Shown piece by piece: positions 48,101 through 59,780 of a DNA stretch of 64,000 nucleotides. Under the pieces are notes generated by a model. That model was not told the DNA's origin. It did not search any database and saw only the letters and a list, made by a program, of their open reading frames with translations. Source of the stretch: Apostichopus japonicus (lineage: Eukaryota > Echinodermata > Holothuroidea > Aspidochirotida > Stichopodidae); the NCBI RefSeq assembly GCF_037975245.1, contig NC_092566.1:3160001-3224000 (forward strand), written 5' to 3'. Both the position numbers and the translations under genes were made by a program. Position 1 is the first letter of the stretch. Each line of letters opens with the position of its first letter.

Positions 48101-51100
48101 CTTCAAAACATAACGTGTACCATCTGAACATATACTGTATCAAACAATATCCTAAACTTTACTACTATAGTACTGTAGTCGGAATATGAAAGTGCAAACA
48201 CTCAGTTCAAATGACAGCCAATAATTCCGTGGGAAAAAAAAACTTTTTAACCAAGTCGTGTTCAAGTGTTGTTATAACCTTACAATTGTGCAATTAATGT
48301 ATACGTACTACAAACAAACAAACAAACAAACATATATTAAAATGAGGATATCACGAGAGCAGCTTCATTAAAATAAAAAACTTCAAATCATATTGCTGAC
48401 TTAAAGGACAATAGAGTAAAGATATTAAAGACATCCTTTCAGTGTACCCATTGCTTCTAGATAGCAACACAATATAGATACACAGTGGCTTTCTGAATTG
48501 ATTTTGATGAACTTTGTCCAAGCTGTTCGATATTAAAATCTCACAACAAATTAATGTAGGTCAGTAGCATGACTTTGCAGGGTTTCTACGTTTCAAATAG
48601 TTGAGAACAGATTTCAAGAGTCAAGAAGTTTGAAGTTTTGCCAATTTTTATCGTTGAACATGGATGTTAAAATAATGCTATTAGGAATAGTGTTGGGGGT
48701 AACCACCTGCTGTACCTTTGGGGATCAAAACTAATTCATTCAATATTTACTTAGTTATGAGCTTACCACCTCGTTGTCCTAGGATATAACTAGTTCAGTT
48801 GGTGAAGAAAAATTGAGAGAATGTCTTTGTGTGATGACTTGCAAATTTAATTTTGGGTATTACTGAGCAGATTTGGAAAAAAATTGGTGGCCAGACTCAA
48901 GTAGCCATCTTCCAAATAAATGCTAAATTAACCAACAATGCTCAGCAATGGTCAAAATTTATACTTTCATGCTTTTCAATACATGAGCAGTTTGCCTTAA
49001 TTCTGAACCCCAAAAAATTACTAGTAGTCCGAATTGACCATACATAGTTGCTAAATTGAAGGATTAACACTACTTTTTTTATGAACTTTTTGAAATGAAA
49101 TATCTAGCATTTTTAGTAGCATTCAATGTTCCAAGTTCTAGCAGCAGTTTAATCCAAAAATATGGTCAGATTTCTTGTAGCAGTCAAGTCATTGGTATTG
49201 TTATTAAAATTGTAACTAACATACTACCAAAAAAGAAGATTTTGGCAGCCTGCATAATTTTGATAGACCACAAATTATCGTTAAAAATACGATGATATCT
49301 TTTAATTGTTAACAGATATCTTGAGAAAAATGCTGTATTTTACGTTCAAGATTATTTCAAGGTGGAGGAAAATAAGCACACCTGTAGACTATACTGCTCA
49401 AATAAGGCAAGTTTATTTAATTCCGTTTCTGGCCCGACAAACACCTACTGGGAAATTTAATTCCATTGCTTTAAGTTTTGATTAAATTTGACATGTTTCC
49501 TCTATTTAATTAACCAATGAATGATACGGTGGGTGGACGTTTCTACAGTACCGCACATGATGTATACTGTACAATATATACGATGTCATCCACGAATTCA
49601 CTTGTGCTACAAAATTTTTCCTGCGACAATATGCTGAGGAACTGTAACTGGTTCAACACATGAATGAAACTATGTCATCGCCCGGAGTTAACCAATCAGA
49701 TTTATACCGAGTCTTTCTGCAGGCCTGGAAGCTTCATGCCAAAATACTTGACACGACCACCAGGCAATCCTCTTTGCATTCGAAATTTCTCTCCGGTGAT
49801 AAACCCCACCAGTCAATCTCGAGTCACTTTCCGCAACGTTCTAATTGATACTGATGGCACTTCAGCTAAAATTTCCTGATTAAAGCTTAGAGGAAAAAAA
49901 ACCCATCCACACTGGGCTGCATCTAGAGGAGTAATTTTACACTCACAGTTGATGTCGAGCCGAGAAACTGTATCTGTGCGAACAAGCTCTCGCCCGAACG
50001 GCCTGAGAGGGAACAGGACGAATAGTAAAATTGAACGAGATCTTCGAGAAAATTGAGTTAGTTTTCAGAATGAGAAATTAACGCCTGTCTGTATATTATG
50101 AAAGCAATGACTCACACCGAATTTAAAACGGTTCTTTTGTCAATGCTTGTAGGTCTCGGGATGAGGTTCTACACGAGGACTGTCTATCGTTCAGGACTTT
50201 TTAATGCCATAAACAACACCGCAGCACACACTGATTGCTAATTAATATTCATACGCCTGTTATAAATGTTAAGCTGCTACCGGGGTTTTATATCGAAGCA
50301 CGTTTGTCTTTGATAAAGTTCTGTTGAGTTTGCAGCAATTTTATTAACCATATCAAAATATTTTCTAAACATAATCACTACCAAGGTTGCTGAAAAACTT
50401 TCCCCTCGTCTTCTACTTACAAATGATCGGTAGCTTATTTGCATATTTTTATAACATTTTAGCACAGATTTCTTTTAATTTTTACAAAACTGATATCCAC
50501 GCAGACACTTTGTTTCCGCCAGCCCGAAAGAACCAGAGATGCTAAAGAAGTTAATTTCCGAAAATGCAATTGGAACAATTTAAGGTAAATAACACCTACA
50601 TTTTAACAAGCAGATTTATGGCATGGTAAACTCTTCAGATTCCACTGCAAAGTATTATCTTTAAAACTACTGTTTAATAAAATTCATATTACCTCTCACT
50701 TTCGTCAATGCAGCAAAGCCAAGCTCTTGTTCTTTATATATTGTCCTAATGATACTAACTTTTCAGAACATTGCTAGCAAAAGACACTCCAGAAAAAAAG
50801 AAAAAAAAAATTCTGATTTTTTATCACTGCAATAAAACATACATATAGGATATAAACATGTTCTCCTCTTTCTGCAGCCACAGTTATTACAAGCATAATC
50901 TTGTGAAGCCTTTCAGTGAAACCATTCAGACAACACCTTAATTGGTTTCTTTTCACATGCTCTCTCTCCCCTTGTTCCTGTTTTGTTGTTTCTCTTTGTG
51001 ACGGTCCCTGCCATTGCTTAACATTACCAAGGCAGGGAATCCATAAATCTCTTGAGCTTTCTTATGAACTTGTGACGTTAATGATTTATTTTATAGTAAA

Positions 51101-51381
51101 GCATTATGCCGACCTGCTTAACATCTACGCTCAAAGATTTCAAGCTTCCTACGCTTACAAGGCATAAAAGAGAAAGTTGCTACACAAGTTTTTTTTTAAA
51201 GTCATTTTCTCTTTAAATATCAAATCGATAGACTAATCGTGATCAGTATCACGTTTGCTTTGACCGCATTGAAGATGTACATTTATGCAGACACGGAAAA
51301 TCATTTCTAAAATAAGATTTGAACTTAGAAAAGTTTTTATTTTTTACAAACGACTTCAGGCCATTGATGACTTCTTATCCA
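48101..51381. other. Mostly unassigned; compact ORF-rich patch at 49,660-49,880
   Basis: (CAAA)n lies at 48,312-48,331. At 49,660-49,880 two plus frames of 62 and 71 codons overlap. On the minus strand a pyrimidine-rich stretch ending TTTAATCAG (~49,880) precedes a frame starting EILAEVPSVSIRTLRKVTRD that then stops. GC is higher than around it, but I cannot assign a gene. Confidence 0.35.
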
Positions 51382-51601
51382 ATCTGTCTGTCTGTCTACA
51401 GTATCTATCTGTCTATATATATATCTATCTATCTATAAATCTAAATAAAATAAAAACTGTTATCCACTAGAGAGCCTGTGTAAGAGAATGTGTAAAAGTT
51501 AGTAGGCCTGGCGTTTCAATTCTAGCAGGATCTTCTTCAAAGGCTAAAGGACAAGTAACAGTAACAGAAGGGACAAAAACATGCACAGAATCTATCTATA
51601 A

Positions 51602-51675
<74 letters not shown>

Positions 51676-51700
51676 ATATCCATATATCTATCTATCTTTC
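51382..51700 (+). repeat. (TCTG)n and (ATCT)n microsatellites
   Basis: A short compound run lies at 51,382-51,436, and a long, nearly perfect ATCT array of about 25 units at 51,590-51,700. Confidence 0.95.
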
Positions 51701-53062
51701 TGGAACAAACAAACTAAACAACATAAAGGGATTTGTTCTACTTTTAGATCTGTTCTCACGTCACCCTAACTCTTCATCTTACATGGTTTGGGTCTACAAA
51801 AGCTTCCAATTTTCTAAGCCTCGGAGAAGACGAAGAAGACAGATAAAACACTAAGACAGTATCAATCACGTTTATGAGCGCACTGTAGAGAATTATTCAA
51901 GGTAAAGCCGTCATACACACCATCCGAGATGACATTTTCCCCCTTTTTTTTATGTTTGGCAATAACACTTTTCAAAGTTATGAATTTTATAACAACCTTT
52001 ACTTGATCGCCTCCATATATTGAATATAATATTTCAGGGTAAATTATGGAGGGCGAGAGAACTTCCATGATTGCAAAGAGAGAGATTGGAGAGTGAAAGG
52101 TAGCCAAAGTATTATATAGATACTGTATATTTATAATAACACAATCAGCTTGGAAGTTATTTTACAGCAGCCACATGTGAACATGGGGGAAGCCTAACAG
52201 CTTATTTACTTATACTTAATCTCTGTTAATTGGCCCATCTGATTCACAGTTTTAGCTCCTTTCGTATTGCTAGAACGGCATTTTACCTCTGTTACTCTGT
52301 AGAAAACTTTCAGATGGCAAAATTGTCATGAAAATCCTGCTTTTACCTTTGGCCTGCCAGGGTTCTTAGATCTGCAACCTCCCAGAAGGCTAGGTTTCAT
52401 TGCTATTATTACATCACCACAAGTTTTGCTATTATTACATCACGACAAGTTTTACAACTTCTAGGAATGATGTCAAAGATAATTATGGACCGACCCTCTG
52501 CAAGTAAATGCTCTGTACAGGTGTACATTGGAATGTTACGATAGTTTAACGGATGAATGACACACGGATAAACCGCAAAGAAAAGTATCACTTTGATAGG
52601 AAATGATAACTTGATATATGAGACCACACTGTACTGGACTAGTAAAACTATAATGTCATACAAGACAATATTTTTAACGGGGTTGAATTTTTATTGAATA
52701 CTGGACGGTTTATTGCATTTCATCAGGACATGGTTGGATTTATTCAGGGGGTAACTTGTCAGCACTGTCATGCATTCAGTAGTACAAACATTAGAAGAAA
52801 AAAACAATTGCTCATTTTAATACAAGGACACAAATCCTCCTCTTTGTCAAATTGGCAACTGTGCAACAAGGTTGACCTCTTTTCAATTGGTAGCCCAGAG
52901 GAACGAAAATCTACTTAATTTCAATCAATTAAAAAGTGTCACAAGTCAATTCCTGTCTATGTTGACTTCATAAACTTTACCAAACCTTTAATAAACCAAA
53001 AAGTTTCCAGTGAATGAAAATAAGTTGATAACAATGGAAATGCAGTTGTAAGCCATTAGAGA
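51701..53062. other. Unassigned sequence
   Basis: A TTGCTATTATTACATCACNA segment is duplicated at 52,400 and 52,427. No other structure seen. Confidence 0.4.
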
Positions 53063-53356
53063 CCCCAGAACCAACACTGGCTTGGGGATTTATGAGTGGG
53101 CTAACGGTGGGAGGGGGGCAGAAGGGAGGGGGCACAGTGCTAAGACATTTCTCGTCATGTAGGTTAGGAACCGTTTCAAAAAGAAAAGCTGCAGATGTGG
53201 AATTCCCAGAAGCAAAGTTGAGACAAAATAAAGAGCCTGGCTGAAGGGTGCTACGTCAGCCCCCTCAGCAGCCTACTTTCGGCACAGAACCCTTAGGTAG
53301 ATGGGAGAGTGCATATGTAGATTCGGAGACCGGTAAAAGGGGAATCAGAGTAATTA
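53063..53356. mobile_element. Family A, second subfamily, degraded full copy
   Basis: The left end CCCCAGAACCAACACTGGCT then TGGGGATTTATGAG, and the right end GGAGACCGGTAAAAGGGGAA, correspond to the ends at 59,269 and 59,621. The interior keeps GGGGGCACAGTGCTAAGACA. Both terminal signals carry substitutions. Confidence 0.6.
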
Positions 53357-53479
53357 ATCAGGAGTTTTGGAAGGAAGAGGAAATCGACATCCCCCAGAAG
53401 TTGGTCAGAGGAGATAAACATAGACCTTTATATGACCCTGAGTGGGACAATGTGGAATATATTTCTGGGGCCCAGCTAG

Positions 53480-53884
53480 GGTCTGGCATTGTAGTCAAGT
53501 GGTTAAGGCAGTGGACTGGTGATCTAAGGATTACAGGTTCGAGCCCTGGCCAGATCATTGTGTTGTTTCCTTGGGCAAGGTATTGCCTCCATTGCCTCTC
53601 TTCGACCAGGTGTATAAATGGGGACTTGCAAGGTTACTTGTAAATATAGTTGCGTGTGCCGGTTTGTGGCTGCACCCTATGGGAAGTCCCCAGAGCACAC
53701 GTGGTTGTGGTGCACTGTGGTGCCCCAGGAGAGATTGATTGAATTGCGCACACTTTGGTGTGTAGGTGTAAAAAGTTACCAATGACCAAGGCTAAGTTGT
53801 ACATGTGCTATGGTACATTTAGTGCCTTTGAACAATTTCTGTTGATTTTGGTGCTGTATAAATGTCTTCTGATTGATTGATTGA
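53480..53884 (+). mobile_element. tRNA-derived SINE, ~405 bp
   Basis: Head: acceptor GGTCTGG/CCAGATC (one mismatch), an A box TAGTCAAGTGGTTAAGG at 53,492 and a B box GGTTCGAGCCC at 53,536. The body has TTTCCTTGGGCAAGG, ATTGCCTCTCTTCGACCAGG and TGTATAAATGGGGAC, text typical of tRNA-headed SINEs in many animals. It ends GTGCTGTATAAATGTCTTCT followed by GATTGATTGATT, a LINE-like tail with a short tetramer repeat. A 131-codon frame across the head (53,248-53,643) is not a gene. Confidence 0.88.
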
Positions 53885-53949
53885 CAAGAAACACGCAGAC
53901 AATCACATTCTCCACATACCATGTCAAGCAGACAATGTATCGCAAGCCC

Positions 53950-54500
53950 TCACTTAACTGCACTCATCTAGCTACCCTGTACCTGTACTGGTACTCGTGG
54001 ATATGTGCAATACTTATACTCTATGGCGTTTTGAATCCTAGTATAAGTTGACCTAACTCCACAAGACAATGTTTATATAGCCAAATTTTTTATTTTCCAT
54101 TTCTATGGGATTGACTTTACAGGTGTCACATGTAATAAAAAGGTAGTAGGAAGTTTAATCGCTGAGAAAGGAGACCTCAAAATATCAAGAAAATGCCACA
54201 GTGGCGACAAAATAATGGAATTTCAAAGTGTGGTAAATGGTCCAATTTTGAAGCAATGCAACTGAAAATTTCAGAATATGCTTATTTCATGGTGTACGTT
54301 CCAAGCATGCAATAAATTTGGGCATTTTTGGAGAGGGTCCAGCTACAGCCATCCGTGATTTGACAAGGAATGACCCAGAAATCATATTGTACTGAAGTAA
54401 TGGTACAAGGTAATGTACATAAAACTCTTGCTTAGAATCTCGCACTTGTGCTCTCATATCAAGGGAAATTCTGCTTGCACTTATGTACTCAGGACATTGT
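53950..54500 (-). repeat. Family B repeat fragments
   Basis: TACCTGTACTGGTACTCGTG at 53,980 and, on the opposite strand, CCTGAGTACATAAGTGCAAG near 54,490 match the GAGTAC-type family at 29,480 and 46,320. The intervening part is not clearly homologous. A 135-codon minus frame (54,287-54,694) includes it; see the findings. Confidence 0.4.
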
Positions 54501-55757
54501 ACTTGTGACACAAGTCTGCTGCCAAATATATATAAACCTATAAAAGCAGCAAAGAGGAGCAACCTCTTTGTAAACATCTCATCTTCTTTGAGTGATGAGC
54601 TTGACTTCACACATCTGACTAGTTCTTTTCTTTGGCTGCGAATCTGGGAAAAAAATGTCAAGTGACATTCACATGAATTACTTCCACATTTCATGAACTA
54701 ATGTAGAGATTTATTCGACCGTGTGACATTGAAAGGAGACATAAACACCAAAAATCCTTCGTCAAATGACTGCAATCAACCAGATTCTAGTATAAAGCTG
54801 ACAAAAAATGATGTTCCCCAGGTATTGAACCTTAAAAAGCCAGCTCTTTTTCCATCAATTTTTTATTTCTGTATTGGATCACTTTTGATTTCAGTATTGG
54901 ATCACTCTGCAGGAAAGGGGAAATCCTAAGTTTCAATTCTGAGTTTAGAATTTGTCGTAGGTGAAACTAGATGAAGTAACCATAGAATGTTACAACAATT
55001 GTTATTGGGGATTGATCAAATATCATGGTCATAAAATGGAGTGTGTGAGGTTTCTGTATGGTTAGATACTGAAGGAAGAGGGCAGTGACCATACAATGGG
55101 GTCATTGGGAACACAGCACTCTAAGAATGTTCCCAGTTTACAAGCTGGATTAGATAAGAGTTTCTATGTATAGGCGACAGGTTAGAGTGGAAAAGGTAAA
55201 TTCTTCCATTAAAATCATGTTATTCTTTCCGTTATTTCGGTTCAAGAAAAGGACACCAGACATTTAGCGTTCCATCCTTGGACTTTGCAATCGTTAATAC
55301 TATCATTGACTTGAATACAATCAAAATTCATATATACATTGTTAAATATAAATGCCATTACATAACTGCAGACAGAAATTGATATATTAGTTTGGTTGTT
55401 TTCCATCGATTGATTACATCAACAGATGATTTTGAAAGTCTGCAACCTATTAATGTTCAACTTTCAATTTTGGTCACATTCTTTCTTACTCACACACGAC
55501 AAATTATGAAAACAGCTGTTCCGTTTGTAAGCACTCTAAACATATCTTCAAATTAAAGGTACAGTACTAGCATACACATACTGTCAAATGAGAATGAAGC
55601 TACGTATCACTGTTAGAGGGTTCTCTCAGAAGGAAGGGAACTTGGCAAGGTACAGAGGTCAGGGAAGGGGGTTAACCTAAGAGGGGACGAGACTGGTTCT
55701 CAGATATGTTGTTACATTACAGTAATAGGTCTAGACTTTTGATCCACTTGTTATTAT
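54501..55757. other. Mostly unassigned; family A relic at 55,065-55,205
   Basis: GGAAGAGGGCAGTGACCATA and TAGGCGACAGGTTAGAGTGG resemble a very diverged family A right arm. The rest is unassigned. Confidence 0.35.
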
Positions 55758-56406
55758 AAAACTTACTGGTTTATATATTTACGAGTGACCCGCTTACCTG
55801 TCTCCTCACAACATTAGCACCACATTCTACTGTGTCTAGTATGCCCTGGTAATCTTTTAACACTGTGCACCTTCAGTGACCGGTCCTATCCGGTCAATGC
55901 CCTGCCTTCTCATAACATCTTAGAAGAAGTATAACAGATAAAAACATGTACACAAAGATGAGAAACTGCCTATTCGCGATACTGTGAAATAGGCGGTTCG
56001 AACGAAGTAGTTTCGCGGAACTACTACCTGAGAAAATAACGTTACGCTAATAAAAAACGAACACATGGGCGTGAGTTGCACACTTCAAACAGCCCCCAAA
56101 CTCCCTTCCCTATAAGAAAAGGATACTTATCGGGCTGTAATAGGCTGTTGAAACGCTTAGAAATCCAATAGGATGTAAAGAAGGTAATTATCCAATGTAA
56201 TCCGGGCAGTTTTCGAAAGATTTGAATCCACTACAAAAACGCATGAGTAAACACTTTGGATGGTAGAATGAGAAGGCAGGGCATTGACCGGACAGGACCG
56301 GTCACTGAGGGTGAACAGTGTTAAAAGATTACCAGGGCATACTAGACACGGTAGAATGTGGTGCTATGGTTGTGAGGAGACAGGTAAGCGGGGAATGAAG
56401 TAAATA
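55758..56406. mobile_element. Family A, longest copy (649 bp) with ~137-bp inverted arms
   Basis: The left arm 55,778-55,914 (ACGAGTGACCCGCTTACCTG to ATGCCCTGCCTTCTCA) and the right arm 56,268-56,406 (TGAGAAGGCAGGGCATTGAC to CAGGTAAGCGGGGAATGAAG) are reverse complements at roughly nine bases in ten or better. The interior carries AAACGAACACATGGGCGTGA and AGAAAAGGATACTTATCGGG. No coding capacity, so it is a MITE-like foldback needing an outside transposase. Clear target duplications could not be picked out. AAACTTACTGGTTTATATAT at the left has no counterpart at the right. Confidence 0.9.
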
Positions 56407-57484
56407 CTCTTTATCACCTACACATGTGTATCATGCAATGATACCTTGAACAAACTGTTCAAATTTGGTGATCTACCAGTTTTGAATTTTTTTCTCTATA
56501 ATGGAGTACTATGGTTGCTATGGTACTAAATTGCTACACATCGTTGGACTGTATATTAACATTTTGCATATCATTCTGCAAAATTTGCCATACTGCATAA
56601 ATACTGTATAAATTATATCAACTAGATATATATCACGATATAACTCGTCTGCACCTGACGGTCATCGATAACGATATGAATTCAATTAAAGTACGAGTTT
56701 AATTAGCCGAAACTGACAAGTTACGTTCAGCTGAGACAAATCGGTGGCTAAAAGCATTCCCATTCTCTTGATGAATCACACTGGTACTAAAGCTAACAAC
56801 CTCTCTGCAAAAAGGCAACATTTTAACCTTGAAAAACCACGCTTAGTTTATTATTGTGACACTGGTTTGATGAATATGACCCTAGGGCCACAATTATTTG
56901 CATACATGTTTGATGACTCTTCCATGATGATGAAACAGTTTTTCAAAAAACAAAATATTGTGAAGAAAATAAAACAAGTTCTGACCCAGTTGATCAGTAT
57001 CTTAATTGTACCTGACTTTCTCTTCAGTTTTTTATTCAGTTGTTTAGTTTACTGTAGTTCTAGAAAAGTAATTAGATTAAATTGTTGGGTGTACAGAAAT
57101 GTGACTGTCTTAATATCACATGCTGTTGCTTATTTGTTTCTCTCAGCCTTAGGAGGTGATATCTCTTCTGGGTCATACATTGTTTCTCAGCCTCAAATAT
57201 TCACTCATTTCTACAAGTGATCTATCGCCATGGCAATGTTTCGAAACAGCGAAATCATTCTCTTCATTGTTCATTTACATAGTTCTAGTAAATACCACCT
57301 GGGAACGTGTGGCCAAGATACATAATATTAACTATAAACAATCGACCACATGTGGACCATATAACTTTAAAGATGTCCAAACTGACATTCAGTCTTGAAA
57401 TTTACATAAAAGGGAATATGCACAACATAGCAACAACGTGCAATGAAGAGCAATGCATCTAGATAACAATTTACGGTAAAATCT
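56407..57484 (+). other. Unassigned; holds a 158-codon frame (56,744-57,220)
   Basis: The plus-strand frame starts MAKSIPILLMNHTGTK. A hydrophobic stretch with Leu-Ile-Ser-Ile-Leu-Ile lies around residues 82-105, and it ends FTHFYK. It lies in ordinary AT-rich sequence, not in a repeat. No family recognised and no promoter or splice context seen. Confidence 0.25.
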
Positions 57485-58117
57485 GGAGGAGGAGAACTGA
57501 GGAGTTAGAGAGCTAAAGAGTGGGAGAGTTGAGGAGTACTGGGAGAGCTGAGGAGTGGAAAGCTGAGGAGAGAGCTGAGGAGAGAGCTGAGGAGTGGGGA
57601 GCTGAGGAGTGGGGAGCTGAGGAGTGGGGAGCTGAGGAGTGGGGAGCTGAGGAGTGGGGGGCTGAGGAGTGGGGGCTGAGGAGTGGGAGAGTGGGAGAGC
57701 TGATGAGTGGGGAGCTGAGGAGTGGGATAGCTGAGGAGTGGGAGAGCTGAGGAGTGGGACAGCTGAGGAGTGGGGAGCTGAGGAGTGGGAGAGCTGAGGA
57801 GTGGGGAGCTGAGGAGTGGGGAGCTGAGGAGTGGGAGAGCTGAGGAGTGGGGAGCTGAGAAGTGGGAGAGCTGAGGAGTGGGGAGCTGAGGAGTGGGGAA
57901 GCTGAGGCATGGGGGAGCTGCAGAGTGGGGGAACTGAGGAGTGGGGGAACTGAGGAGTGGGAGAGTTGAGTGGAAGAGCTGAGTGGGAGAGCTGGGGAGC
58001 AGGAGAGCTGGGAGTGGGAAAGCTGGGAGTGGGCGAGCCGAAGAGTGGGAGAACTCAGGAGTGGGAGAACTCAGAAGTGGGAGAACTCAGGAGTGGGAGA
58101 GTTGAAGAGTGGGAGAC
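57485..58117 (+). repeat. GAGCTGAGGAGTGGG minisatellite, ~15-17-bp unit, ~630 bp
   Basis: Units alternate between GCTGAGGAGTGGGGA and GCTGAGGAGTGGGAGA, degrading to AACTCAGGAGTGGGAG at the right. It is purine- and G-rich on the plus strand. The unit leaves both strands open (Glu-Glu-Trp-Gly repeats on plus, Ser-Ala-Pro-His repeats on minus); these are not genes. Confidence 0.95.
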
Positions 58118-58439
58118 CACCTGCCATGTAACAAACAGCCAAAAGAAAAAGATTGTCATAACCATAACCTGACTCTACCAAAACACATTGAGGAGTGTTA
58201 GATTACTGTCGACTAGCACAATGTGTCAGAAGTCGCAATAAAATGTTTCTTGAAAGTTTGAACATAAGTGACCAATATTGAACTTATTAGCATTCAGATT
58301 CAAGCTACAACTGTCATATCATTACAGTGTAAAATTTGACCAAAGAAAATAGTAAAGTTTTAACATGTGACATTTGATCCATAGAAGACCGTATTCACAG
58401 GCACAACCTTGCAGATACTGTGTAACATACAGTATGTCC

Positions 58440-58850
58440 CCATTTACGCACCTTTGAGAACGCGGCAAGTTGTTGAGCCGTGGGTCCGATCCTTAGCGTA
58501 ACATGAATCAGACTACCCGAATTGGACCCTTCAATAGACTACTGTAGGATCGTGGGACAATGGCTCCTGGCACTGGTTGTTAATTATTGTAATGTAAGTG
58601 CAGATCGGATTGACCAGGCAAAAGTGGTGACCTTTTAATTTCCGCTGTTCTTTGTTAAATGCGTAATTTGAAACAATGGCATAGACTGTATTAAGAGGAA
58701 CCCTAGTAACCTACATAAATTACATAAATTACACAGATTATGGTTTTGCACCTCGTGTTTTAGTAGTAAAGCAAAATTCATCTCACTGTCCAGTTATTGC
58801 GAACAATGGCCTGGTACCGAGCACAGGGTCTAACATAAAGACGAGGAAGT
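58440..58850 (+). repeat. Family C dispersed repeat
   Basis: GTAATGTAAGTGCAGATCGG, GTGACCTTTTAATTTC, GCGTAATTTGAAACAATGGC, CACAGATTATGG and GAGCACAGGGTCT follow the order of 37,060-37,430. The 5' part (CCGTGGGTCCGATCCTTAGC) has weaker counterparts. Confidence 0.6.
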
Positions 58851-59268
58851 TCAAAAACTAGTTGACCTTCTTTAAATACTGGCCACCAAGGGCAAGTTTC
58901 ATCCCTAATGATCTGACTGATATCAAAATTGCTTTTGTACATTTACACACATTTGTTATCAATATTACTAACAATGTACAACCTTTTCTCTCTCTAATGT
59001 CTTTCCTAAATATTTGTTCCGCCAACATTTTCAAACTTGAAAAGAAATTAATGGTATGCGGCTGTATGTGAAGGAAGTCCCACAATGGGATTGCAAAATG
59101 AAAGCTATGAGCATTACACATAGTACCCAGCAACAACAGTAATGTCCCAAAAACTTACTGAAAGAGAATAAGAAACTGCCATTATTTGTGGACCAGGAAA
59201 AGTGACAAATAAAAAAACATACTTTACTTCAAAAACTTGCAAAATATAACATCATTTTGAAATTAATT

Positions 59269-59621
59269 CCCCAAAACTTTGGTTTGGGGATTTACGAGGG
59301 ACGATAATTACCTGTCTCCCACTCCAAATCTTTCCCTATCTACCTTAACTACACTTTGCAAGGTTGTAGCACTGTGCCCTCGCTCTCTGGCCAGCGCTCA
59401 ACTTACTCCTTCCGAATCTACGCATTTTTGTCGGCAAAATTTGCTTTAAAGCTTTCCATCGTTTGCTATGATTTTCATGATTGGATTTGAATCTGTGAAT
59501 ACTGGAATCTCTCATTCCTGTCGATGGTAGTGTTACCAATTCATCTAGGTTAGGGACAGAAGATGAGAAGCTACGTATATATGTTGATTGGAGACAGGCA
59601 AATAAAGGAGGAGAGTAAATA
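59269..59621. mobile_element. Family A, second subfamily, both ends present
   Basis: It begins CCCCAAAACTTTGGTTTGGG, then GATTTACGAGGGACGATAAT and TACCTGTCTCCCACTCC, and closes with GGAGACAGGCAAATAAAGGA and GAGTAAATA. The middle part GTGCCCTCGCTCTCTGG is also seen at 26,455 and, reversed, at 43,727. A 112-codon minus frame across it is not a gene. Confidence 0.8.
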
Positions 59622-59780
59622 TTTGCAACTCTTGTACTACTGTGTGTAGTAGTGTCTAATATTACTACTGAGTAGTGTGCCATGCCTATCAGATACAGTA
59701 GGTTGTGACAACAAAGAGTTAATAGTGCTCATAAACCTATAGTGGTGAAATGATAGACCATACGTAAATCATTTTTGTTC

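Noticed and set aside
53248-53643. 131-codon plus frame
   Set aside because: It runs from a degraded family A end straight into the tRNA-derived SINE head.
57389-57910. 173-codon minus frame (Pro-His-Ser-Ser-Ala repeats) and the matching plus frames of Glu-Glu-Trp-Gly
   Set aside because: Produced by the 15-17-bp minisatellite on both strands; unit-length indels would break any selected protein.
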